From Streptomyces aurantiacus (lineage in GTDB: Bacteria; Actinomycetota; Actinomycetes; Streptomycetales; Streptomycetaceae): DNA of 64,000 bases. How positions within the stretch are numbered: the stretch's first letter is position 1; each line of letters starts with the position of its first letter. The position numbers and the translations under genes were made by a program. Shown here in pieces: positions 17,869 through 26,829 of the stretch. The stretch lies in the NCBI RefSeq assembly GCF_027107535.1, contig NZ_CP114283.1, positions 5,208,001 to 5,272,000 on the forward strand, in the 5' to 3' direction. The notes beneath the pieces are model-generated. The model had not been told where the DNA came from. It saw nothing but the letters and a program-made list of their open reading frames with translations, and did no database searches.

Positions 17869-18108
17869 ATGGCTGACCTTTCAGAGTTGCTGCAGCAGGC
17901 GATGCGCCGTCGTCACCTGAACGCGCAGGCCCTCGCCGCGCGGACCGGTATCCGCACCCCCCGCATTCGTGTCTTCGCCCAGGACGGTGCCCGCGGCCCC
18001 GTCCATCCCACGCAGGAGGAGCTGGCCGAACTCGCCGCCGCCCTGGCCCTCCCCCTTCCTGAGGTCCTTGATGCCGCCCGTACTCCCCAGGCGGCGCCGA
18101 CACCTTGA
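17869..18108 (+). CDS. Small XRE-like helix-turn-helix protein
   Basis: The protein has 79 residues: MADLSELLQQAMRRRHLNAQ, then ALAARTGIRTPRIRVF, then ELAELAAALALPLPEVLDAA. This is the four-helix layout of a minimal Cro/C1-type DNA-binding domain with a final helix that selects by position in the domain. GGAGAAG lies 6 bases before the ATG. It is isolated and has no partner gene. Confidence 0.65.
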   Translation: MADLSELLQQAMRRRHLNAQALAARTGIRTPRIRVFAQDGARGPVHPTQEELAELAAALALPLPEVLDAARTPQAAPTP

Positions 18109-18384
18109 ACCTGCCCCGGCATGCGGGCGTGTCAGGCGGCGGCGCGGGCCTTGGTCCAGGGATCAAGTGGATCGTGGCTTCTTCGTCTGATGGTCACGGT
18201 GGTGAGGGCTCGCTCGCCGAGGGAGCGGCTGAACCGGATACTCATTGACGGGCATAGAGGTGGTTCGGCGTCACAGTGGGACTGCCGTGCAGGCCGCGCT
18301 GGTTGACCAGTGCACGTCCCTCCGGGTACCCAGTTGCGGCTGCCCCATCTAGCGGACCTGCAGCGTTGGGTGGTTTCGGGCCCG

Positions 18385-18948
18385 TCACCGCAGCAGGCGC
18401 GCTGCCAGACGGGGAGCGCGGTGGACCAGGGCGACCGCGGCCAAGCCGACGACGGCGCCGCCGACGACGTCGGAAGGGTAGTGGGCACCGGTGTGCACAC
18501 GTTCGACGGCCACCAGGACGGCCGGCACCGCACACACCGCGCCCGCCCACGGCCACACACCCGCCACCGCGGCGCTGAACGCCACCCCCGCCGCGGTGTG
18601 TCCCGAAGGAAACGACGACGAGTCGGGCCGGTCATGGACCTCCTCATGGGAGATCCACTCCTTCGGCGGCCGCCGCCGGCTCCACACCTGCTTCAGGACA
18701 CCGTTGGACACCAACTCCGCCACCGCCATGCTCGCCACACCCGCGGCCGCAGCCCTGCGCCCCCGCCACCCCACGGTGGACATGACTGCGGCGGCGCCCC
18801 ACCACAGCTTGGTGTGCTCGGCCGTCTCCTCCACCGCCGGCAGCACCCGCCGTACGCAGTTCGACGGCCACGACGCCACCCACCGCGTCAACCGTTCATC
18901 ACCCTCACGAAGATCCGCCAGCACTGTCATGAACTGCGCGTTCCCCAT
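18385..18948 (-). CDS. PAP2-family phosphatase
   Basis: The protein has 187 residues with four to five membrane helices. All three phosphatase motifs are present: KQVWSRRRPP (KxxxxxxRP), SFPSGHTAAG (PSGH) and ERVHTGAHYPSDVVGG (SRxxxxxHxxxD-like, with E in place of S). It is a membrane phosphatase acting on lipid phosphates such as phosphatidate or undecaprenyl pyrophosphate. Its start overlaps the end of the truncated yihY gene by 22 bases, suggesting past translational coupling. Confidence 0.82.
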   Translation of the reverse strand: MGNAQFMTVLADLREGDERLTRWVASWPSNCVRRVLPAVEETAEHTKLWWGAAAVMSTVGWRGRRAAAAGVASMAVAELVSNGVLKQVWSRRRPPKEWISHEEVHDRPDSSSFPSGHTAAGVAFSAAVAGVWPWAGAVCAVPAVLVAVERVHTGAHYPSDVVGGAVVGLAAVALVHRAPRLAARLLR

Positions 18949-19340
18949 CTGAGCAGCACATAACGCGGCAGTGTGTGGTAACTACTTCTTTCGAGGCGAT
19001 GGCGGTCTCCCTCGCTCCACTTACGGGTGTCGCGACGCGGGACATATGGCTCTTCGTCTTCAGGCAGGCCGCCCGCTGCTGCGCGCTGGCGGGCCAGCTC
19101 CAAGTCGCATTCCGGACCGAGCAGGATCGCGATGTTGCTGATCCACCACACCAGGAAGATGATCACACCCGCGAGGGTGCCGTAGGCCTTGTCGTAGAAG
19201 GCGAAGTTCGCCACGTAGAACGCAAACCCGGCCGAGGCGATCATCCAGATCAGCAGAGCCAGGACACTGCCCGGGGTGACCCACTTGAAACTGCGGCCCT
19301 TCACGTTCGGTGCCGCCCAGTACAGTGGCGTCTCCTGCAG
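18927..19340 (-). pseudogene. YihY/BrkB-family membrane protein, C-terminal part
   Basis: The frame reads LYWAAPNVKGRSFKWVTPGS, then helices ALLIWMIASAGFAFYVANF and TLAGVIIFLVWWISNIAILL, then GPECDLELARQR, the conserved end of YihY/BrkB proteins. The N-terminal ~200 residues (four helices) are absent. Upstream of about 19330 the frame continues into unrelated sequence (AAVDDGVDADDLQETP), so a deletion or rearrangement fused it to other DNA. No good start is seen. Confidence 0.7.
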
Positions 19341-19438
19341 ATCGTCGGCGTCGACGCCGTCATCGACTGCCGCGAAACCCTCCGTCAAGCTCTCAGTACC
19401 TGACCTACCCCCGTACCAGCTGGCGCTGCCCGACCGGC

Positions 19439-19747
19439 TCAGCGCTGATGGTGATCGCGCTTGGACAGGTAGAGGGGACCGATCTGGCTCCAGTAGCCGT
19501 GAACCAGGTTTTCGGCCTCCTGCACCGCCTGCTGAGCGCATGGCGCGTCCGCCGGCAGGCGTTGCTCGACTTGAGCCGCGGCGGGTCCCGTGCGCCGAAC
19601 CTGTCTCAGCGCCGTCCAGGGCGAGGCGCGGCGGGATACAGCAGCAGTGCGCGGCCTGCCACTTCGGCCCGCCATGCACCATCGCGCGAGCAGTACCGCG
19701 GCCACCACCGACAATGCGCTGGCGGCATAGACCTCATGACCGGCCAC
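19439..19747 (-). CDS. Hypothetical small membrane-anchored protein
   Basis: The protein has 102 residues from the GTG at 19745-19747, which has an excellent AGGAGGAG a few bases upstream. One N-terminal helix (YAASALSVVAAVLLARWCMA) acts as a signal anchor, followed by a basic linker and a helical tail (ADAPCAQQAVQEAENLVHGY). Not recognised. It lies upstream of the broken yihY gene on the same strand. Confidence 0.5.
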   Translation of the reverse strand: MAGHEVYAASALSVVAAVLLARWCMAGRSGRPRTAAVSRRASPWTALRQVRRTGPAAAQVEQRLPADAPCAQQAVQEAENLVHGYWSQIGPLYLSKRDHHQR

Positions 19748-19749
19748 TG

Positions 19750-20129
19750 GCTCCTCCTGCCGGACACCCGCATGGACCGTGCCGGGTTCATCTGCCCCGG
19801 TATCGCACCGTCAACGTCACCGCTGGGCCAAGAAACCCTCACACGCCATCGCCGGGTGGTGGGGGCCGGCACCCGGCGTGGGGAGGACCGGGGCGTTCTG
19901 CATGCGCCGGACTGCGAGAAAGCACGGCAGTGCGCGCCGCGGCTCGAACGTCGAGCCCGCTCTGGACGCCGCGCAGGACCCGGACACCCGGCTGTGCGGG
20001 GCCGCTCAGGAGCTGACCCCTTGCGGGGCTGCCGTGAACCAATCAGATGGTCGCGGCGACGCCAATGGCGATGGCGATGGCGATGAACAGCCAGCCGGTG
20101 GTCGGCTCCCAGCGCTCGTTAAGCCGGTG
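19750..20129. other. No gene recognised
   Basis: 380 bases flanked by decayed genes. The overlapping plus- and minus-strand frames lack motifs and starts. Confidence 0.35.
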
Positions 20130-20440
20130 ACCCCGATGGTCTTGTCCTGCACCCGTAGCTGGCTGACGGTGCGTTGGCCTTCCAGGACAGCGGAGAGCAG
20201 GTGGGCGGCCGGGCCTGTGTCCGTGCGTGAGCCGCGGGCGGCCTTGCCGTCCACGGCCAGATGCCGGCTGCCCGCGGGGCCGCATCCGAGCAGGCCGGCA
20301 AGCCCGCCGGGGCATACGAGGGTCAGGAGGCGGCGGATGGTGGAGCTCGACGGTGCGCGGCGCACGCCCAGCGGGCCGGCGGCGCGCACGCCGAGACAGT
20401 TCCGAATGTCCACGCCGGGGACCGGGTGGTGGATCGGCTG
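20130..20440 (-). pseudogene. ISAs1-family transposase fragment
   Basis: The minus frame contains SSSTIRRLLTLVCPGGLAGL, then HLAVDGKAARGSRTDTGPAA, then HLLSAVLEGQRTVSQLRV and QDKTIGVTG. The VDGKxxRGSR...HLLSA block is the first catalytic-Asp region of ISAs1 transposases. Only about 100 residues survive out of ~370. It ends abruptly at a hydrophobic tail of other origin (TGWLFIAIAIAIGVAATI). Confidence 0.65.
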
Positions 20441-20444
20441 TTCG

Positions 20445-20897
20445 TCAGTTGCAGCTGATCCGTGCTCCGGTTTCCATGCTGTAGTTCGCCCACGCCATCG
20501 CATCCCGCGTATTGGGGCCGTAGTCGCCGTCCGCCCTGACACCCACCTTCTTCTGAACGGAGATGAGCGCCGACTCGGTGAGGTCTCCGAAGTCCCCATC
20601 CGTTGCCAGCCTGTATCCGTAGCAGGAATTGAGGTTCTTCTGGAGGGCGCGGACTGCCGTGTTGCTCATCCCCCAGTCCAGCCAGCACTTGGACCCATCG
20701 CCGGTGGCGTAGGGGACATATTTGTACGAGGTGGGGTTTGTGACTTTGTTGTAAAGGTAAGCCCCGTAGCTGCAAGGGGAGTCAGCCGCAGCGGCGGTCG
20801 CAGACGGCGCGCCGGCGAGAACGCCGCCGAGGAGGCCGGCCAGGAGGGCCCCCGCGGCCGTGGCCGACTTGGCGCGCCTGCTTCGGATCTTGATCAA
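20445..20897 (-). CDS. Secreted peptidoglycan-binding-like protein B
   Basis: 150 residues from a TTG start at 20895-20897, chosen because GGTGGAG lies 6 bases upstream. Signal peptide: RRAKSATAAGALLAGLLGG to SATAAAA. The mature part has four Cys residues (DSPCSYG, SKCWLDWG, NSCYGYR, ISCN) and PG_binding_1-like repeats (RALQKNLN, TDGDFGDLTESALISVQK, DGDYGPNTRDAM). It has the same plan as protein A at 14.4 kb and is likewise preceded by the 158-bp repeat. Presumably wall-associated; it has no enzymatic domain. Confidence 0.75.
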   Translation of the reverse strand: MIKIRSRRAKSATAAGALLAGLLGGVLAGAPSATAAAADSPCSYGAYLYNKVTNPTSYKYVPYATGDGSKCWLDWGMSNTAVRALQKNLNSCYGYRLATDGDFGDLTESALISVQKKVGVRADGDYGPNTRDAMAWANYSMETGARISCN

Positions 20898-21013
20898 TTC
20901 TGCTCCACCTTCCAATTGTCGGACGGATTGCCCGAGTTCCTGCAGGACGGGAGTGCGCGTGCGGCGAAGCAGCGTGAACTCATGAGATCAGTGGCTTGAT
21001 GCGGGATGCCCCT

Positions 21014-21170
21014 GCCGGTGTCGGCCCCGTACGACGGGCACAGTAGCCCGGCCCGGTCGCTGAGTGTGCCGGTCGTTCGCCCCACAAGGAACGGCCGCCG
21101 CGCACACCGGAATACGCGCAAGGAAGCGGACGAGACCGCCTCTCGTTCACAGCCGTGACCTTTGAGCTCG
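21014..21170. repeat. 158-bp upstream repeat, copy 2
   Basis: Copy of the element at 15183-15341 with about 85-90 percent matching bases by eye and the same hairpin core (GGCACA ... TGTGCC at about 21037-21070). It starts 117 bases upstream of secreted protein B and ends 25 bases before the divergent sensor-kinase start, so it occupies the shared intergenic region. Confidence 0.7.
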
Positions 21171-21194
21171 GCTGCCGCTACTACCCTTGTCTCT

Positions 21195-23600
21195 ATGCGG
21201 CATGGGGGATACGAGGAGAACGGGGCCGCTGAGCCGATAGACGGCCCCAGGTCCAGTGAGCGTCTGTTGATCCTGACCCTCGAGCGGTACGGGGTGTGGC
21301 TCCGGTCCAGCGTGGTCTGCCTCTGCGGTGCGCTGGGCGTGGTGTTGGCGGATGTGGCGGAGATTCCTCTGGCGATGTCTCTGCTGGTGCCCGCTGTCCT
21401 GGCCTGCGGTGTGCGCCTTTACGCGCTGCGCCGCCCGCTCCCGTTGGCCCTGCTGTGGACGTTGGACGCGGCCGTGGTGGTGCTGACGGGGCTGTTTCAG
21501 CCGGTGCTCGGTGGCGAGGGCGCGGATGTGATGGTGGAGGCGATTGTCGGCATCTGCGTCGTCGCTTTCCAGTACGAGTGGGCGACGCGCCCTGTGGCCG
21601 GGTTTGGCCTGGCCGCGTTGGGGACTGTCGTCTGCGTGCTGGGAGACGTCCTCTCCTCGCCTGGGCACAGCCCCGACGTAGTTCCCCTGGTGCGCATGTT
21701 CGTCCAGGCGGGCCTGTCGCGGGCTGCTTTCCTCATGGTTCGCGCGCGGGCCAGGGCGGCCGACCGGTCGGCCGCGGCCAGGGCGGCGTCGCGCCGCGAG
21801 GCAGCCGTCGCGGCCGCGCGGAGGGCGACCGAGCGCGAGTACCTGGCGACCCTGCACGATACGGCGAGCGCGACACTGCTGATGGTCTCCCAGGGCGACG
21901 GCCGGGACTGGTCGTGGCTGCCGCCGCGGGCCAGACAGGATCTGGAGGCGTTGTCCGCCATGCCCGGATTCGAGACGGGAAGCGTCGACCTCGCGGCGCT
22001 TCTCAGCTGCGTGCCCGAGGGTGAGGGACCGGCCAGGGTGCAGCTCAAGACGTACATCGAGGGCCCGCTCGTGACTCCGTCCGGCCCTGGGCTTGCGATA
22101 TTCAACGGGGTCCGGGAGGCCGTCACCAATGTGGCACGCCATGCCGGGGTGCGGGAAGCGGAACTCAGGGCGCGGGCAGAGGAGGACGGCGTCGTCGTCG
22201 AACTGTCCGACGCGGGACGCGGCTTCGACCCGCAGTCCGTCCCCGCCCGGCGCCGCGGCATCTCCGGTTCCATCATCGGCAGGATGCACACGGTCGGAGG
22301 CTCGGCTTCCGTTACCTCCCGTCCGGGCACCGGGACCCGCGTGCAGTGGCGCTGGCACGGCCGGGCCGGGGAGTCACAGGCAGGGGACGGAGCGCAGGTG
22401 ACTGGCGGCATACCGCGCCCGCCCCGCGTCCAGGCGCAGCACAGCGCTGCCGTCCGCCTCATCCGCGGGCAGCTCCTCTACGGGGCTCAACTGGCCGTAC
22501 TGCTGATCAGCCTGGTGTGGCAGTTCACCATCTCGCTGCGCCGGCTCATGGTCCACCAGGACGTGTACCGCCCTGCGTGGGCACAGACAGCCGCCTTCGT
22601 CTGCCTCGCCGCCGTTGCGGTGGCCGGGGGCGCCTATCTGCTGCGTGGCCGGCAGATCCCGCCAAGGGTGCGCGGGTGGAGCCTGGGCTCGGTGCTGGCA
22701 GCTTCGGCGGTATGCGCGTTCACGCTCCCGCCGGGGCAGTCGACAGGTCCGGCGGACTGGGCGTTCGGAGTGGTCGGCTGGCATGCGCTGTTCTTGCTGG
22801 CAGACCTGCGGGTCAGGGTGTACGCGGCGTTTCTTGGGGCGCATATGGGACTCAACGCGACTGCTGTGTTGTTGTCGGGGGCGCCCACCGCCGCCGAGTC
22901 GGCCGTCATGGGGATCTCCACGATATCCGCCTGCGGCTTCCAACTCTCCGTCGGTCTACTGGTGACGCGCCTGCTTCACGGTACGGCGCCGGCAGCGGGG
23001 ACCGCTGCAGCACGGGAGGAAGAACTGCGCACCCGGGAACGCATCCACGAGGACATGCAGCGTGATCACAAGGAGCGCTACCGGGCCCTGACGGCGACGA
23101 CGGTGCCGCTGCTCGTGGGCCTCGGCCACGGTGTGCTGAGCCCGCACGACCAGGAGGTCAGGCTGCGGTGCGGCGTGGAAGCCACCCGTATGCGCCGCCT
23201 GTTCGCCGAGGGCGATGCCGTCTCGGACCCGCTGCTGAACGAGTTGCGGGCATGTGTCGAGGTGGCCGAGCAGCAGGGGGTGACGGTGAGCCTGGCCGTA
23301 CGAGGCCGGCCGGGTGAGGTGCCTGTGGAGGTACGCAGGGAGTTGGTCGACCCGGTGGCGGTGATTCTGGGCCATACCCGCTCGACCTCGCGGGTCACCG
23401 TCGTGTGGACCCCCCGCGCGGTACGTGTGAGCGTAATCAGCGAGGGCTGCGCCGACGTCCAGGGCACGGGAGAGGCCTCTCGAGCCCACGGCCGTGCCAC
23501 GGACCCTGAGGTGACCGTGGTGCGAACGACGCGCGGCGGAAGTGTGTGGGTAGAGGCTGGCTGGAGAAAACCGGCGGCCTCCGGAGTTGACCTGGCATGA
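21195..23600 (+). CDS. Two-module sensor histidine kinase
   Basis: About 801 residues. Module 1 has about six membrane helices (residues ~35-190), a coiled linker, a HisKA_3-like phosphoacceptor TLHDTASATLLMV (His221) and a HATPase domain with N-box NGVREAVTNVARHAG, G1 DAGRGFDP and G2 RGISGSIIGRM. Module 2 repeats a six-helix membrane block (residues ~427-592) and a degenerate kinase-like region without a recognisable phosphoacceptor His or N-box. Such tandem proteins occur in actinobacteria with NarL partners. The stop overlaps the next start (ATGA), so it is cotranslated with the response regulator. The ATG at 21195 is used because earlier codons lie within the repeat. Confidence 0.8.
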   Translation: MRHGGYEENGAAEPIDGPRSSERLLILTLERYGVWLRSSVVCLCGALGVVLADVAEIPLAMSLLVPAVLACGVRLYALRRPLPLALLWTLDAAVVVLTGLFQPVLGGEGADVMVEAIVGICVVAFQYEWATRPVAGFGLAALGTVVCVLGDVLSSPGHSPDVVPLVRMFVQAGLSRAAFLMVRARARAADRSAAARAASRREAAVAAARRATEREYLATLHDTASATLLMVSQGDGRDWSWLPPRARQDLEALSAMPGFETGSVDLAALLSCVPEGEGPARVQLKTYIEGPLVTPSGPGLAIFNGVREAVTNVARHAGVREAELRARAEEDGVVVELSDAGRGFDPQSVPARRRGISGSIIGRMHTVGGSASVTSRPGTGTRVQWRWHGRAGESQAGDGAQVTGGIPRPPRVQAQHSAAVRLIRGQLLYGAQLAVLLISLVWQFTISLRRLMVHQDVYRPAWAQTAAFVCLAAVAVAGGAYLLRGRQIPPRVRGWSLGSVLAASAVCAFTLPPGQSTGPADWAFGVVGWHALFLLADLRVRVYAAFLGAHMGLNATAVLLSGAPTAAESAVMGISTISACGFQLSVGLLVTRLLHGTAPAAGTAAAREEELRTRERIHEDMQRDHKERYRALTATTVPLLVGLGHGVLSPHDQEVRLRCGVEATRMRRLFAEGDAVSDPLLNELRACVEVAEQQGVTVSLAVRGRPGEVPVEVRRELVDPVAVILGHTRSTSRVTVVWTPRAVRVSVISEGCADVQGTGEASRAHGRATDPEVTVVRTTRGGSVWVEAGWRKPAASGVDLA

Positions 23601-24253
23601 GTGACAACGCACCGGTCAGCGTGGTCGTCGTCGACGACCATCCCGCCATCCTCGCGGGCGTAGAGGCGTGGTATGCCGCATCGAGGCGGCCCATCACCGT
23701 GGTCGCGGCCAGCGGCTCCGTACAGGAAGCCTGGAGCCCACCGGGCAGCACGGCCGATGTCGTCACCCTGGACCTGCAACTGGGCGAGGGCGGTCCCGCC
23801 TTCGGCAGCCTCCGAAGACTCGTCGACGCCGGACGGCAGGTCGTCGTCTACTCGATGCGGGATGACGAGAAGACAGCGCTCAGCTGTCTGGACCTGGGAG
23901 CCGCGACCTTTCTGACCAAGAGCGAGGGCCGACAGCACCTGGTCGAGGCGACGTTGGCGGCAGCGGATGACCGGCCCTACATGCCGCCCGCACTGGCCGG
24001 CGCGCTGGGAACGAACACCCGCGCCGACCGCCCCCAGCTGTCCACGCGCGAGGAGGATGTGCTCATCGAGTGGTTCCAGTCGGAGTCGAAGGAGTTGGTC
24101 GCACAGCGTCTCGGCATCTCCGTACGGACGGTCAACTCGTACCTGGACCGGGTGCGGATCAAGTACGCGAACGTCGGCCGCCCCGCGCGGACCAAGGCAA
24201 GCCTGGTGGCCCGCGCCATCCAGGACGGGCTGGTCGACGTGGGTGACCTCTGA
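23597..24253 (+). CDS. NarL-family response regulator
   Basis: The protein has 218 residues. The receiver domain has the acidic pair VVDDHP (Asp13/Asp14 region), phospho-acceptor TLDLQ (Asp59) and FLTKSE (Lys108). The C-terminal LuxR HTH reads LSTREEDVLIEWFQ then RLGISVRTVNSYLDRVR. It is the cognate partner of the kinase in front (ATGA overlap). Target genes are unknown; the secreted protein B gene is divergent from this pair and shares its upstream region. Confidence 0.9.
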   Translation: MSDNAPVSVVVVDDHPAILAGVEAWYAASRRPITVVAASGSVQEAWSPPGSTADVVTLDLQLGEGGPAFGSLRRLVDAGRQVVVYSMRDDEKTALSCLDLGAATFLTKSEGRQHLVEATLAAADDRPYMPPALAGALGTNTRADRPQLSTREEDVLIEWFQSESKELVAQRLGISVRTVNSYLDRVRIKYANVGRPARTKASLVARAIQDGLVDVGDL

Positions 24254-24581
24254 GCGGGGCAAGGGGACGGAGAACCTGACCTCTCGCCGCTCCCTGCCGA
24301 TCGCCTCCATCCCTGTTTCACCGCCCTTTGTCCCGTTCCTCTCGCGGGTCTGCGCTTCGCCATGTCGGGCGCCACAGGCTACCGCTCAACTCCTCGTGCC
24401 TGCCGTCTGGTTGGAACGAGCTCACGAGTCGGAGGTCGACCGGAGCGGCAACCTCGCCGCGATGGAGCAGCCGGAGCTGTACGAACCCCTCTTTGAACCT
24501 CTGCTGATCTCGTATACAAGCCCCGGTGGTGCTCGGTGCACACCAGAACCCGCTCTTCGCAGGGACGTGGCAATTCTGCCG
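24254..24581. other. No gene recognised
   Basis: Bases between the response regulator and the DUF2252 remnant. The sequence is mostly unsupported open frame. No terminator-like hairpin is obvious. Confidence 0.35.
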
Positions 24582-25090
24582 CTACCGGGCGGGCAGGATG
24601 ATCCAGCAGCGGGTGCCGACGCTGCCGACCCCGACGACTTTGCGGGCCATGTCCACGAGCCGGTACTGCCGCAGCAGATGGCGGCGGTCGGACTGCAGGC
24701 TGTGGCTGTAGCGCTCGATCAGCTCACGCAGCTGTTCCTCCAGATCGTCGCGGTCGACGCCCGGCAGCAGGCTCCCCAACGGCACGATCAGGGGCGGGTC
24801 GGGGACGATCCTGCGCCGGCCGCCAGCTGTCTGTGTGAGCTTTCCGCTTGCCTGGAGGCTGTCGCGGCTGCGGGCCTTGGCCATGGTCCGCCGGGTACGC
24901 TCGCGGCCCCGCGCTCCCAGATTCCGGTCCGCCCGTGCCTGCAGCGTCTCCATGTCGACCTGGGTGTACCAGACGGCGAGGTTGCCAGGACCGGCGAAGT
25001 GGCGCATCCGCTCGCGGTAGGACCGTACGGTCGCCCGCACGACGGAGGCGCGTTCGGCATCCATGTAGCCGTTTTCACGTCCAGCGAACG
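24582..25090 (-). pseudogene. DUF2252-family protein, internal fragment
   Basis: Contains SVVRATVRSYRERMRHFAGP, GNLAVWYTQVDMETLQARAD and RQYRLVDMARKVVGVGSVGT, the central part of DUF2252 proteins, which have a kinase-like fold and unknown function. The family has ~430 residues. Here both the N-terminal ~150 and the C-terminal ~150 residues are missing: the frame runs out at GTRCWII and the start side begins within unrelated sequence. Confidence 0.7.
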
Positions 25091-25279
25091 TGGACCGTCC
25101 GCCCGCGTCGCTCGGCCCCGCGCCGCCCGTTCCTCGGGAAGCTCCCAACTGACCTGGCCAGCCATGACGCCACCTCCTCAGGGCTGTCCCGCAAAGATCT
25201 TGGCTCCGAGCTGAGCTGAAGCGCGATAGGTGTCACAAAGGCGAGCTTGTTGTCACCGAGGTGGGCGGCCCCTCTCCCC

Positions 25280-25726
25280 TTACGGAGAGTCTTGACCGCT
25301 GATCCCGGAGTCGTGTCCCCCGGCGGGCCGATGTGATCGGCGTTCCGGAAGCCGTGTGATCGCGGCGCTCACTGCCAACCCGAGCGTGACACCGACAGCG
25401 GAGCCAACGCTCTGCGCCCAGGCACCGTCGAGGGAGCCGGGCAGAACGGCTCTTGTGAGCCGGCTGGCAGCCAACAGGACTGATACCGCAGCCAGTGTGG
25501 CCGTCCAGCGGTACCGCACCCCGTCGATGATGTCGCCATAAAAGAGGAGCAGCAGTCCCATGCCGAACTCGTCGTCCCAGCCGATCGCAGTGAGCCCGGC
25601 CCCGAAAGCAAGCGCGAACAGCCAGAGCCCCACCAGTTGCCGGGCGAACGTGGGCGGCTGCCGTCTCGCACCACGCGGGGGCCAGAAGAACCGTGTGATG
25701 TGCTGGATAATTGCGTACTTCTGCAT
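25280..25726 (-). CDS. Hypothetical membrane protein
   Basis: 148 residues from the ATG at 25724-25726 (MQKYAIIQHITRFFWPPRG). Four membrane helices are visible, including LVGLWLFALAFGAGLTAIG, FGMGLLLLFYGDIIDG, TATLAAVSVLLAASRL and VGSAVGVTLGLAVSAAI. No family recognised. The frame is open further upstream but without a start supported by a ribosome-binding site. Confidence 0.55.
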   Translation of the reverse strand: MQKYAIIQHITRFFWPPRGARRQPPTFARQLVGLWLFALAFGAGLTAIGWDDEFGMGLLLLFYGDIIDGVRYRWTATLAAVSVLLAASRLTRAVLPGSLDGAWAQSVGSAVGVTLGLAVSAAITRLPERRSHRPAGGHDSGISGQDSP

Positions 25727-26031
25727 GCCTCGCGTCCCGATCCCCCGGGGTAGCCGACTTCTGCCGACGCTCAGTAGTAGGACGCACAGGAGCAGGACGC
25801 GGTTGTGGTGAAGTGACGCCGCATGTCGTCCCGGGAAGCCCGAGGCTGTCGATCTTCGCTTCTGGTGACAGAAGGGCTGCCGAATGAGCATGTGTGACAA
25901 GCCGCGTGCCTTGCTTGTGACAACCAGGCCGCTTCAACCGGTCCTGTACACCGGATCTACTGGCTCCCCTGGTGACGACTTCCGTCCTTCGGCTCACGAG
26001 TACGGAGCAACCTGAAGAGCTGGCGAGGTGC
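25727..26031. other. No gene recognised
   Basis: 305 bases of lower GC than the neighbours with scattered stops in all frames. No repeats or hairpins stand out. Confidence 0.4.
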
Positions 26032-26245
26032 TCAGCCGGTGGTTCGTGAGGTGGCCAGGGAACTGGCGAAGTCGGAGATCGTGTGGAAGTCGTTCTCCCG
26101 TAGGCCGATCCGCGGGTTGACGTGGTGCAGGAGTCCGGGCCCTTGATGGTGGGCGGTCACGTTCGTCTGATCCAGCTCACTCTGCTCGTCGTCCACCCAG
26201 GCGAAAGGACGGCCGCCTGCGTAGTCCACCAGCGGCCCGGTCTTT
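26032..26245 (-). pseudogene. HAD-like hydrolase, C-terminal fragment
   Basis: The minus frame reads TGPLVDYAGGRPFAWVDDEQ and then NVTAHHQGPGLLHHVNPRIG. The WVDDE block with the following AAHHPGPALLHxVDP pattern is the C-terminus of a family of small HAD-type actinobacterial proteins. The N-terminal ~120 residues with the catalytic DxD are gone, cut at about 26245 where the IS110 remnant begins. Confidence 0.6.
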
Positions 26246-26289
26246 CAGTGGATTCCATCGAGGCGTTCTTGGAGTAGGACGTCGCCGAA

Positions 26290-26829
26290 GTCGACGAAGG
26301 GAAGCCAGCGGCACCGCTACGTTCCCGGGACCGAGGCGGCCGCTCTGATCGTGCCGAGCCTGGCCCGCTCGCTGACGGCGGTCCTTGAACAGCGCAGGCT
26401 GCTGGCCGCGCGGATCGAGGAACTCCTGGAGGCTCACCTTTCGAAGGTCCTGACGTCCATGCCGGGCATCGGCGTCAGGACCTCAGCCAGGATCCTGATC
26501 GAGGTCGGCGACGGCAGCTCCTTCCCGACCGCCGGCCACCTCGCCGCCTACGCCGGCCTCGCCCCGGCAACCCGGAGCTCAGGCTCCTCGATCCGCGGCG
26601 AACAGCCTTCCCGGAAAGGGAACAAGCAGCTCAAGCGGGCCTTCTTCCTATCGGCCTTCGCGGCGCTCGGTGACGCCGCGTCCCGGGCCTACTACGACAA
26701 GAAGATCGCCAGGGCAAGCACCACACCCAGGCCCTGCTCCGCCTCGCCAGACGCCGAGCCGACGTCCTTTTCGCGATGCTCCGCGACGGAACCTTCTACG
26801 AACCGCAGCAGCCGGCCTCAGTCACCTGA
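26290..26829 (+). pseudogene. IS110-family transposase, C-terminal half
   Basis: Contains LTSMPGIGVRTSARILIEVG, HLAAYAGLAPATRSSGSSI and KGNKQLKRAFFLSAFAALGD, the Transposase_20 domain of IS110 transposases. At about 26712 a one-base shift is needed to continue as GKHHTQALLRLARRRADVLF and DGTFYEPQQ to the stop at 26827-26829. The N-terminal DEDD domain is missing. It abuts the broken HAD gene on the left. Confidence 0.75.

Noticed and set aside
19750..20129. Overlapping plus-strand frames up to 400 codons through 19.3-21.0 kb
   Set aside because: They run antisense to recognisable minus-strand pieces (YihY, ISAs1, PG-binding protein) and have no motifs.
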